Part shown: in pieces, positions 56,568-64,000 of the stretch
Position numbering within the stretch: position 1 is the first letter of the stretch
Layout of the letters: every line of letters begins with the position of its first letter
Notes under the pieces: model-generated
The model's input: only the letters and a program-made list of their open reading frames with translations
Told to the model about the DNA's origin: nothing
The model's database searches: none
From: Ruegeria lacuscaerulensis ITI-1157
GTDB lineage: Bacteria; Pseudomonadota; Alphaproteobacteria; Rhodobacterales; Rhodobacteraceae
Direction: 5' to 3'
Assembly: GCA_000161775.1 (NCBI GenBank)
Contig: GG704596.1
Coordinates: forward strand, 428,543-492,542
Length of the DNA stretch: 64,000 bases
Translations under genes and position numbers: made by a program

Positions 56568-58404
56568 ACTTCTGCAACACATACGTCCCCGGAGCATCCG
56601 CCAATGCCGCGCCCATCGGCGGCGGTGGCACCGGGTCGCCAGATTTCTCGTCGAGCCAGCTCACCCATTCAGGCCACCACGAGCCGTCTTTTTCGGGCAC
56701 CTGCTTCATCCAGTTTTCGGGGTCGATGTAACGCGCGCCTCGATGCGCCGTCGCGATCTGGAAACTGCGGTTCTTGTGGCCCGGCTCTGACACGATACCG
56801 GTATTGTGCCCGCCGGTGGTCAGGACGAACGTAAGGTCGGTATCCAGATACAAGTGCATCTTGTAGACCGACCGCCAGGGGGCGACATGGTCCTTGACGG
56901 TGCCAACGGAAAAAACGGGAACCCGGATGTCAGCCACCGAGATCGGACGCCCATCAACGGCAAAACGCCCCTCGGTCAGATCGTTGTTCAGATACAGCGC
57001 CCGCAGGTATTCCGAATGCATCCGAAACGGCATCCGCGTACCATCCGCGTTCCAGGCCATCAGGTCGAACATGGCCGGAGGGTCCCCCATCAGGTACCGA
57101 TGCACGATCCGCGACCAGATCAGATCGACCGAGCGCAGCATCTGGAACGCCCCGGACATCTGGCTGCTGTCCAGATAGCCCTGCTCCCACATCATGTCCT
57201 CAAGGAACGTCACCTGGCTTTCGTTGATGAACAGCTGCAATTCGCCCGGCTCGGTAAAGTCGATCTGCGAGGCGAAGAAGGTCAGCGTTTCGAAAGGCGT
57301 CTGCCCATCGCGTTCAAGCGCCGCCGCCGTGATCGACAGCAGTGTACCACCAAGACAATATCCGACGCCGTGGATCTTTCGATCCGGGACGATCCCCTGC
57401 ACGGCAGAGATCGCATCCAGAACGCCCATCTTGCGATAGTCATCCATCCCCAGATCACGATCCCGGGCATCGGGGTTGCGCCACGAGATCATGAAGACCG
57501 TGTATCCCTGATCAACCAGAAACCTCACCATCGAATTGTGCGGTGACAGGTCCAGAATGTAGTATTTCATGATCCAGGCCGGCACGAACAGGATCGGTTC
57601 GGGCCTGACCGTTTCGGTGGTCGGCGTGTATTGAATAAGCTCGATCAAATGGTTGCGGAAGACCACCTTGCCCGGTGTCACCGCGACCTCGTGACCTGGC
57701 CTGAAGTTCTCGGCACCCACCGGTGGTTTGTGGTTTTGCCACCTGTCCAGATCCTCCAGCCACGCCTGCCAACCCCGGATCAGATTCGCTCCGGCCTCTT
57801 CGCGGGTTTTGGCCAGCACTTCGGGATTGGTCCACAGGAAATTGGACGGTGAAAACACATCAAGGATTTGCCGGCTGGCGAACTCCATGACGTCTTCATG
57901 TTGTTTGGTCACGCCGCGCACACCCGTGGTCGCATTGTGCCACCACTGCTGGTTCAACAGAAATGACTGGTAGACCAGATTGTAGGGCCATTTTTGCCAG
58001 GCCTCGCCCCTGAACCTGCGGTCCTGCGGCAGCGGCTCGATGCAGGGCGCGTTCCGGTTCGTGACGGCATTTTGAATGGCATAAATGAACAGCCGTTGCC
58101 ATTTCCGGACCGCCTTCTCGGACAGGTTCACCTGCTTGCCCGGCGACGTGGCCAGATGCGCAAGCCAGTCCAGGTAGGCCCCTGCAAGGCCCGCCGGCGA
58201 CAGCCCCGCCGTGAACTTGGCCATTTGCGCCTTCAACGCGCGATCCAATGCCTGCAACGACGCGGTATCAGGTTCGCGACCAGGCTGCGGCGCGCCCTGT
58301 GATTCCGGCGGGTGCGCCAACGCGGCAGGCAGCTTGCCCCCGGCATGCCCCGCCCGGTCAAGGGATTTGGTCGAAGCTTCGGCTGTCACGGCTTTCTTGC
58401 CCAT
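56566..58404 (-). CDS. phaC: Class I poly(3-hydroxyalkanoate) synthase
   Basis: 612 aa. The alpha/beta-hydrolase nucleophile box is GVGYCLGGTLLSI (Cys about 350), the catalytic Asp is in VPVFSVGTVKDHVAPW, and the His in LTTGGHNTGIV. PhaC N-terminal domain ~90-260 (WWHNATTGVRGV). It polymerises 3-hydroxyacyl-CoA into storage granules. The first ~40 residues are low complexity. No phaA, phaB or phasin gene is in the window. An FNR-like site lies 63 bases upstream. Confidence 0.93.
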   Translation of the reverse strand: MGKKAVTAEASTKSLDRAGHAGGKLPAALAHPPESQGAPQPGREPDTASLQALDRALKAQMAKFTAGLSPAGLAGAYLDWLAHLATSPGKQVNLSEKAVRKWQRLFIYAIQNAVTNRNAPCIEPLPQDRRFRGEAWQKWPYNLVYQSFLLNQQWWHNATTGVRGVTKQHEDVMEFASRQILDVFSPSNFLWTNPEVLAKTREEAGANLIRGWQAWLEDLDRWQNHKPPVGAENFRPGHEVAVTPGKVVFRNHLIELIQYTPTTETVRPEPILFVPAWIMKYYILDLSPHNSMVRFLVDQGYTVFMISWRNPDARDRDLGMDDYRKMGVLDAISAVQGIVPDRKIHGVGYCLGGTLLSITAAALERDGQTPFETLTFFASQIDFTEPGELQLFINESQVTFLEDMMWEQGYLDSSQMSGAFQMLRSVDLIWSRIVHRYLMGDPPAMFDLMAWNADGTRMPFRMHSEYLRALYLNNDLTEGRFAVDGRPISVADIRVPVFSVGTVKDHVAPWRSVYKMHLYLDTDLTFVLTTGGHNTGIVSEPGHKNRSFQIATAHRGARYIDPENWMKQVPEKDGSWWPEWVSWLDEKSGDPVPPPPMGAALADAPGTYVLQK

Positions 58405-58466
58405 CGTTCAAGCCTTTTGTTGCGATTGCGGCGACGAAAGGTATATCGCATCTGATCGACAAAGTA

Positions 58467-58480
58467 TTGACCCGGATCAA
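58467..58480. promoter_or_regulatory. FNR-like box in the phaC / HlyD divergent region
   Basis: TTGACCCGGATCAA differs from TTGAT-N4-ATCAA by one base. It sits 63 bases before phaC and 187 before the HlyD gene. It suggests oxygen-linked control of storage-polymer synthesis, the exporter, or both. Confidence 0.5.
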
Positions 58481-58666
58481 ATCGTCCCATTTCTGTTTCG
58501 TGTAAACCTCGGCCAGCCCTCGCTCCGGTTTTCGGGCGACCTACTCAATTGACGTTACATTGCGCATGCATCCTGCGCGAACCGGCAAGGCCGTGACATT
58601 GGCGTCAGCGACAGCACGCGGTCCGCGACAAACCGGTTCAACGGACTTGAAACAAGGAGAAAACCG

Positions 58667-59650
58667 ATGCGATGGACGCATTTAGTTGCAGTTTTCGCTG
58701 CCCTCATCGCTCTGTCGGGCGGTTCCTATCTCTATTGGCAATACAGCACAGCTTCTCGGCTGCCGGATGGCATTGCAGGATCGAACGGGCGGCTCGAGGC
58801 CGAGCGGATTGACGTAGCCTCGAAATATCCGGGACGGGTTGCCGAAGTCATTGTGTCCGAAGGCCAATGGGTCAAGACCGGAGATCTGGTCGCGCGGATG
58901 GACACAAGCGAGATCGACGCGCAATTGCGCGAAGCCCGGGCCGCTGTCGCACAGGCCAGACAACAAAAAGTACAGGCGCAGGCCCTGCTGAAGCAGCGCG
59001 AGGCGGAATTGGAGTTTGCCAAATCCGAGTTCGAACGAAAGACGCGACTGGCCGAAAGAGAGGTGGTCGCGCAAGAGCAGGTCGATCAGGCTCGGACGGC
59101 ACTGAGAACGGCCGAGGCCGGGGTCGCCGCGGCGCGGGCTGGCATCGATCTGGCCGAGGCGACGATCAAGTCAGCCGAAGCCACGGTCGAGCGGCTTGAA
59201 AGCATCCGGGCCGATGCCGACCTGACAGCGCCCGTGGATGGCAGGGTGCAGTACATCCTTGCTCATTCGGGCGAGATCGTAGCCGCCGGCGGGCGCGTGG
59301 TCACGCTGATCGACCTGACCGATCTGTACATGAATATCTATCTACCCGCCCGCGAGGCCGGTCTGGTCGGCATCGGATCCGAGGCCCGCCTGATTCTGGA
59401 CCCTGCCCCCCAATACGTGATCCCCGCCACGGTCACGTTTGTGGCCAGCAAGGCCCAGTTCACTCCGAAATCGGTGGAAACGGCCGAAGAGCGCGACCAG
59501 TTGATGTTCCGGGTAAAGCTGTCGATTCCGCAAACTCTGGTGGAACAATACCAGGACCGGGCCAAGGCTGGAGTGCCAGGTGTCGGGTACGTGCGTCTTG
59601 ACGAAACCGTCACATGGCCCGAATGGCTGAACGTAAAGCTGCCGCAATGA
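58667..59650 (+). CDS. HlyD-family membrane-fusion (periplasmic adaptor) protein
   Basis: 327 aa. One N-terminal membrane anchor (LVAVFAALIALSGGSYLYW), a lipoyl/barrel-sandwich motif (GRVAEVIVSEGQWVKTGDLVARMDT split around a coiled-coil hairpin), closing with LTAPVDGRVQYILAHSGEIV. It is similar to YhiI. Its stop overlaps the ABC gene start, so it is the adaptor of that exporter. AAGGAG precedes the ATG. Confidence 0.9.
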   Translation: MRWTHLVAVFAALIALSGGSYLYWQYSTASRLPDGIAGSNGRLEAERIDVASKYPGRVAEVIVSEGQWVKTGDLVARMDTSEIDAQLREARAAVAQARQQKVQAQALLKQREAELEFAKSEFERKTRLAEREVVAQEQVDQARTALRTAEAGVAAARAGIDLAEATIKSAEATVERLESIRADADLTAPVDGRVQYILAHSGEIVAAGGRVVTLIDLTDLYMNIYLPAREAGLVGIGSEARLILDPAPQYVIPATVTFVASKAQFTPKSVETAEERDQLMFRVKLSIPQTLVEQYQDRAKAGVPGVGYVRLDETVTWPEWLNVKLPQ

Positions 59651-62367
59651 CCATTGGTTTCGCCGCAAGCCTGGCCTCGGTCACCCACCGCTATGGCGCG
59701 ACATCGGCCCTGTCCGATGTAAACCTGCAGGTGCCGGCCGGCTGCATGGCTGGGCTGATCGGGCCAGACGGCGTTGGCAAATCCACTTTGCTGGCCTTGA
59801 TATCCGGGGTGCGCAGGCTGCAATCCGGACACATCACGGTTCTGGGCGGGGACATCACGGCGCAAGACCACCTCAGGGCGTGCAATCATCGCATCGCCTA
59901 TATGCCACAAGGGCTGGGCCGCAATTTGTACCCGACCCTTTCCGTCTATGAAAACCTGGACTTTTTCGGCCAGCTTTTCGGACAATCGCGCGCCGAACGC
60001 CATGCCCGGATCACCGCGCTTCTGCAGGCCACCGGGCTGGACCCCTTTCCCGATCGCCCGGCAGGCAAACTGTCGGGAGGGATGAAGCAGAAACTGTCCC
60101 TGTGTTCGGCCCTGATCCACGACCCCGATCTTGTCATCCTCGACGAGCCCACGACCGGGGTCGATCCTCTGTCGCGGCGTCAATTCTGGGATCTGATCGA
60201 CCAGATCCGCGCCGACCGCCCCACCATGAGCGTGATCGTGGCCACCGCCTACATGGAAGAGGCCGAGCGCTTTGACTGGTTGGCCGCGATGAACGCAGGC
60301 CGGATCATCGCCACCGGATCGCCCGAGCAGATACGGAAAACCGCAGGCGAGCCGACGCTGGAGAAGGCGTTTATCGCCCTTCTGCCAGAGGCCGACCGAC
60401 AAGGTCACCAACCCGTCACAGTTCCGCCACCGGCGACGGTGGACGGTCCGCCCGCGATCGAGGCGCGCGGGTTGACCCGCCGCTTCGGAGATTTCACCGC
60501 CGTCGACCATGTCGATTTCCAGATCCAGCCCGGAGAAATCTTCGGTTTTCTGGGCTCGAATGGCTGCGGCAAGACCACCACGATGAAAATGCTGACCGGG
60601 CTTCAAAAGGTCAGCGAAGGCGAGGCCCTGCTGTTCGGCGAGCCGCTTGATCCTGATGACATGGCGACCCGCCGCCGGGTTGGCTACATGTCGCAGTCCT
60701 TTTCGCTTTATGGCGAATTGAGCGTCCGTCAGAATCTGGAACTGCATGCACGCCTGTACCATCTGCCGATCGAATACCGCGCGGAGCGCGTCGCGCGGAT
60801 GTTGCGCGAATTCGATCTGGAGGATCAGGCCGACAAGCGGCCCGAGGCCTTGCCTCTGGGCATCCGCCAACGGCTGCAACTGGCGGTGGCCATCCTGCAC
60901 GAACCCGAAGTTCTGATTCTGGACGAACCCACATCCGGTGTTGACCCGGTCGCACGCGACGGATTCTGGCAGTACCTGATCAAGCTGTCGCGCGAGGATG
61001 GCGTCACGATCTTCGTCTCGACGCATTTCATGAACGAAGCCGAGCGCTGCGACCGGATATCCCTGATGCATGCCGGCAAGGTCCTGGCCATCGGCGCACC
61101 CCAGGACCTTGTCCGACGAAAGGGTGCGGACAGCCTCGAAGAGGCCTTCGTAAGCTACCTTGAGGAGGCGGCCGGACACACCGAAACGACATCCGCGCCC
61201 GCCGCCCCGTTGCCTGAACACGGCAAGATACCTGATCGGCCCTTCGACCTGTTCCGCCTATGGGCCTTTGCTCGGCGGGAAACGACCGAGATCCTACGCG
61301 ACCCCCTGCGGCTGACATTTGCCCTGTTGGGGCCAGCGATCCTGATGCTCGCCTTCGGATATGGCATTTCCTTCGATGTTCAGGACCTGCCCTATGCGGT
61401 ATTTGATCAGGACCGCTCGATCGAAAGCCGCGCCCTGCTCGAGAGCTTCTCGGGGTCTCGCTACTTCGTCGAGAAAGCCCCGGCCCAAAGTCCCGGCGAG
61501 CTGATCAACCGTCTGCAAAGCGCCGAGATCGTGCTTGGCATCGAAATCCCGCCGGATTTTGGCAAGTCCCTGTTGAGCGGCGAGCAGCCCGAAATCCGCG
61601 CCGATATCGACGGAGCGATGCCATTCCGTGCGGAAACGATCCGCGGCTATCTGCAGGGCATCGCGGCCTCTTACCTGTCGGATCTGGTCGCACAAGGGCA
61701 AGTTCCGCCGGTCGCGTCCTCGCTTGTCTCGGTCGAGACCCGGTTTCGCTACAATCAGGCCTTCAAGAGCGTCTTTGCCATGATCCCGTCCGTGATCATG
61801 CTGATGCTGGTCCTCATCCCCTCGATGATGGCTGCGATCGGGGTGGTGCGCGAGAAGGAAACCGGATCAATCGCGAATTTCCGTTCGACCCCGGTCACCC
61901 GCACCGAATTTCTGCTGGGCAAGCAGTTGCCCTATGCGGTCACCGCCATGATCAGCTTCGCCAGCCTTCTTGTCCTGTCCTACCTCGTCTTCGGCGTGAC
62001 GATCAAAGGATCGGTATGGACATTGATCCTTGGCACGCTGGCCTATGTTCTGGCAACGACCGGCTTCGGGATCCTGGTGTCGACCTTCACTCGCACGCAG
62101 ATCGCGGCAACTTTTGCCGCGGCGATCATCTCGATCATTCCTGCCATCAACTTTTCGGGCCTGCTTATGCCCGTGTCTTCATTGTCCGGCGGCGGCCGGT
62201 TGGCCGGGTTGCTATTCCCATCCGGTTGGTATGAACAGATCAGCGTCGGCACATTCACCAAGGGTCTGGGCTTGGCCGAACTATGGCCCAATCACTTGGT
62301 GCTGATCGTGTTTTTCGTCGCATTCACGGCAACATCGATCCTTGCCCTGAACAAGCAGGAGAAGTGA
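59647..62367 (+). CDS. RbbA/YhiH-type ABC exporter: two ATPase domains plus permease
   Basis: 906 aa. First ATPase ~5-235 (Walker A GPDGVGKST, LSGGMKQKLSLC, LVILDEPTTGVDP). Second ATPase ~285-510 (GSNGCGKTTTMKML, LPLGIRQRLQLAVAIL, LILDEPTSGVDP). An ABC-2 type permease half ~550-900 follows, with a large periplasmic loop and five helices. In E. coli RbbA was described as ribosome-associated, but the HlyD and second permease neighbours here point to export. The first signature (LSGG) is intact; the second is variant (LPLG). Confidence 0.92.
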   Translation: MTIGFAASLASVTHRYGATSALSDVNLQVPAGCMAGLIGPDGVGKSTLLALISGVRRLQSGHITVLGGDITAQDHLRACNHRIAYMPQGLGRNLYPTLSVYENLDFFGQLFGQSRAERHARITALLQATGLDPFPDRPAGKLSGGMKQKLSLCSALIHDPDLVILDEPTTGVDPLSRRQFWDLIDQIRADRPTMSVIVATAYMEEAERFDWLAAMNAGRIIATGSPEQIRKTAGEPTLEKAFIALLPEADRQGHQPVTVPPPATVDGPPAIEARGLTRRFGDFTAVDHVDFQIQPGEIFGFLGSNGCGKTTTMKMLTGLQKVSEGEALLFGEPLDPDDMATRRRVGYMSQSFSLYGELSVRQNLELHARLYHLPIEYRAERVARMLREFDLEDQADKRPEALPLGIRQRLQLAVAILHEPEVLILDEPTSGVDPVARDGFWQYLIKLSREDGVTIFVSTHFMNEAERCDRISLMHAGKVLAIGAPQDLVRRKGADSLEEAFVSYLEEAAGHTETTSAPAAPLPEHGKIPDRPFDLFRLWAFARRETTEILRDPLRLTFALLGPAILMLAFGYGISFDVQDLPYAVFDQDRSIESRALLESFSGSRYFVEKAPAQSPGELINRLQSAEIVLGIEIPPDFGKSLLSGEQPEIRADIDGAMPFRAETIRGYLQGIAASYLSDLVAQGQVPPVASSLVSVETRFRYNQAFKSVFAMIPSVIMLMLVLIPSMMAAIGVVREKETGSIANFRSTPVTRTEFLLGKQLPYAVTAMISFASLLVLSYLVFGVTIKGSVWTLILGTLAYVLATTGFGILVSTFTRTQIAATFAAAIISIIPAINFSGLLMPVSSLSGGGRLAGLLFPSGWYEQISVGTFTKGLGLAELWPNHLVLIVFFVAFTATSILALNKQEK

Positions 62368-62368
62368 C

Positions 62369-63496
62369 ATGAACATCTGGCTGCGCAATGTCCTGCTTCT
62401 GGGCCAGAAGGAGTTCAAGAGCTTGCGGGCCGACCCGGTGATGTTCGTTTTGATCTTCTATGTCTTCAGCGTCGCCGTCTATCTGGTGGCAACCGGTGTC
62501 CGGCTTGAGGTTTCGAACGCCTCGGTCGCCTATGTGGATCAGGACCGCTCGGCGTTGACCGGGCGCATCGTCGGTGCGATTCTGCCACCGAATTTCAAGC
62601 CGCCCCGGGAAATTGGTCAGGATGAAGTCGACGAACGGATGGACAGCGGAGACTTTGTCTTCGTCCTTTCGTTTCCGCCGTCATTCGAGGCTGACGTCCT
62701 GCGCGGACGCGTACCGCAGGTTCAGCTGAACGTGGACGCGACGGCCATGGCGCAAGCCGGAAATGGCGCTGCCTTTCTGCAGAAGATCATCCAGGACGAA
62801 ACGAGCAAATTCGTATTGGGCGATGAGGCTCAATCTCTGCTTCCGGTGAACATGATCGTTCGAACCCGGTTCAACCCGAACCGGAACGCGGTCTGGTTTT
62901 CCTCGGTCATGCAGATCATCAACAACATTTCGATCCTTTCGGTTCTGCTGACGGGGGCGGCCTTGATACGTGAACGCGAACACGGAACGATCGAGCATCT
63001 GCTGGTGATGCCTGTCACGCCGTCCGAGATCATGGTCGCCAAGATCTGGGCGAACGGGCTTGCGATCATCGTTGCCGCGATCCTGTCGCTGTGGCTGGTG
63101 GTGCATATCGCCCTTGGCGTACCGGTCGCTGGATCGATCCCGCTATTCGTATCAGGGGCCGTCATCTATTTGGCCTCGGTCACCGGTCTCGGCATCCTAC
63201 TGGCCACTTTCACCACATCGATGCCCCAGTTCGGGTTGCTGGCACTGCCGGTCTTGATGGTCATGAATCTGCTATCCGGCAGCACGACCCCGATGGAAAG
63301 CATGCCCGGCTGGCTGCAAACAGTGATGCAACTGTCGCCATCCACGCATTTCGTGACTTTCGCGCAGGCGATCCTTTATCGCGGTGCCGGCTTCGATAAT
63401 GTCTGGCCGAACATGGTGATCATGGTCGGGCTGGGTTCAATATTCTTCCTGCTAGCCCTGAAACGGTTTCGCGAAGCGATGGCCTCAGCCCAGTGA
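62369..63496 (+). CDS. ABC-2 type permease (YhhJ-like)
   Basis: 375 aa. One N-terminal helix (VMFVLIFYVFSVAVYLVATG), a periplasmic domain (VAYVDQDRSALTGRIVGAIL), then five helices with REREHGTIEHLLVMPVTPSE and LSPSTHFVTFAQAILYRGAGF. It pairs with the permease half of the preceding gene. Starts one base after its stop. Substrate unknown. Confidence 0.92.
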   Translation: MNIWLRNVLLLGQKEFKSLRADPVMFVLIFYVFSVAVYLVATGVRLEVSNASVAYVDQDRSALTGRIVGAILPPNFKPPREIGQDEVDERMDSGDFVFVLSFPPSFEADVLRGRVPQVQLNVDATAMAQAGNGAAFLQKIIQDETSKFVLGDEAQSLLPVNMIVRTRFNPNRNAVWFSSVMQIINNISILSVLLTGAALIREREHGTIEHLLVMPVTPSEIMVAKIWANGLAIIVAAILSLWLVVHIALGVPVAGSIPLFVSGAVIYLASVTGLGILLATFTTSMPQFGLLALPVLMVMNLLSGSTTPMESMPGWLQTVMQLSPSTHFVTFAQAILYRGAGFDNVWPNMVIMVGLGSIFFLLALKRFREAMASAQ

Positions 63497-63842
63497 TGGC
63501 TACCCGTTGCAAGCGGTATCGGGCGTGTTGACGTCAGCACCACACATAGCCGACATTCGCTCCGCCATCATGATCATGCAGTTGGTCGACGTCCGATGTG
63601 TGCGGACATAGGGTGAATTTGCTGCGTTTGCGAAAGAGGCTGCTTTCGTCCGCTTTCCGGACCTTGGCTTTGGGTTGCACACAAGTTTCACGCCACTGGT
63701 GGGTACGACCGTAATCCAGCGAGAATGTGTGTCCACTCCTCCAGGGTTATGCAGTTCCCCATAGAAGGGTCGGATTTGATGGACGACTGCTGGAGGGGAC
63801 GGGACTGAGATCCAAGGTTCTCCGCTTCGACAACGGTAGGGA
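63497..63842. other. Intergenic stretch after the ABC operon
   Basis: No gene with recognisable features. A short segment near 63800-63840 (SKVLRFDNG in one frame) resembles a transposase core fragment (LRxDNGxEF), but it is too short to call. An element end begins at 63843. Confidence 0.35.
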
Positions 63843-64000
63843 TGTCAATCGGCATTCAAAACTGACCCCTTTTAGGCATCCAAACCTGTTGGACCTGTCA
63901 CGGTTTGATGCCGCTCCGATTTCTCACTTAAGCGACCTTTCGTTCGAAGGCCAAGGGGCTTTTCCAATCGAGGGCTGAGTGCCTGCGTCATGGATTGTAG
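63843..64000 (-). mobile_element. Right-edge IS element (end at 63843, continues past the window)
   Basis: The inner boundary reads TGTCAATCGGCATTCAAAAC, a TG-starting terminal sequence, preceded by unrelated DNA. A transposase C terminus lies 85 bases inside. The element continues beyond the window, so its length and family are not settled. Confidence 0.45.
63928..64000 (-). pseudogene. IS3-family OrfB C terminus, partial, with in-frame stop
   Basis: On the minus strand the frame reads YNP, a TGA, then RRHSALDWKSPLAFERKVA and a TAA at 63930-63928. The YNPxRRHSALxxxSPxxFE pattern is the end of IS3-family OrfB integrases. The TGA in the motif, where an Arg codon is expected, suggests an inactive copy. 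Confidence 0.65.

Noticed and set aside
59338..61221. Long open frame on the minus strand opposite the ABC ATPase gene
   Set aside because: It lies within a gene with intact Walker motifs on the other strand and shows no recognisable domain.

Overview
The window comes from an alphaproteobacterial chromosome, most likely Rhodobacteraceae (roseobacter-like). Supporting signs are high GC with tightly overlapping genes, a complete Paracoccus/roseobacter-type sox cluster, ALAS-type hemA, the acetate kinase plus MaoC-phosphotransacetylase pair, TRAP transporters and a class I PHA synthase. No rRNA, tRNA, CRISPR array or replication origin was seen. The species is not determined.

Layout. 1-7.5 kb: a 1021-aa kinase/peptidase/aminotransferase fusion, a small hemP operon, gph, and the ackA/MaoC-Pta operon. 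7.9-11.5 kb: a FecR-domain protein and a CHASE2 adenylate/guanylate cyclase. 11.7-15.6 kb: a sulfur-linked operon of two metallo-beta-lactamase-fold proteins, a Crp/Fnr regulator, a DUF2892 protein and a frameshifted YeeE/YedE transporter. 15.6-26.7 kb (minus strand): soxWXYZABCDEF, then a DUF302 gene and hemA, with soxV at the top. 27.5-29.3 kb (plus strand): soxS-soxR-soxT. 29.4-30.5 kb: IS6-type debris. 30.7-36.5 kb: TRAP transporter dctPQM with an IclR regulator, divergent from a GMC oxidoreductase. 36.7-41.2 kb: a four-gene light/flavin operon (photolyase, DUF2256, an unusual FAD-domain protein, a PhrB-like protein), bounded by insertion-sequence debris that extends to 42.8 kb. 42.8-44.9 kb: arsR-permease-thioredoxin followed by a decayed metallo-beta-lactamase-fold gene. 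45.3-56.5 kb: the arginine deiminase pathway (antiporter-arcA-arcB-arcC) fused into one operon with a complete N-type ATPase (atpDCQRBEFAG). 56.6-63.5 kb: phaC, and a HlyD/ABC exporter of the RbbA type. The right edge runs into another IS element.

How it works together. The sox genes encode periplasmic thiosulfate/sulfide oxidation (SoxXA, YZ, B, CD, E, F) with their thiol-reduction helpers (SoxV, W, S), a transporter (SoxT) and a repressor (SoxR). SoxR carries the two cysteines (C51, C117; spacing 66) expected of persulfide-sensing SqrR/BigR proteins. Exact ATTC-N8-GAAT palindromes, the motif described for SqrR, lie before the sox operon, before the metallo-beta-lactamase/Crp operon and before the arsR operon, with a variant before soxB. 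They suggest one sulfide/persulfide regulon over much of the window. The second theme is anaerobiosis. A perfect FNR box (TTGAT-N4-ATCAA) precedes the arginine deiminase/N-ATPase operon, and the carbamate kinase stop codon overlaps the N-ATPase beta start codon. ATP from arginine fermentation could therefore be spent directly on ion pumping by the co-expressed ATPase. A near-perfect FNR box also precedes phaC.

Most noteworthy for follow-up: the arc/N-ATPase co-operon, the shared sulfur operators, the possibly domain-permuted photolyase-like protein beside a PhrB homologue lacking iron-sulfur cysteines, and the 8-G tract that breaks the YeeE transporter.
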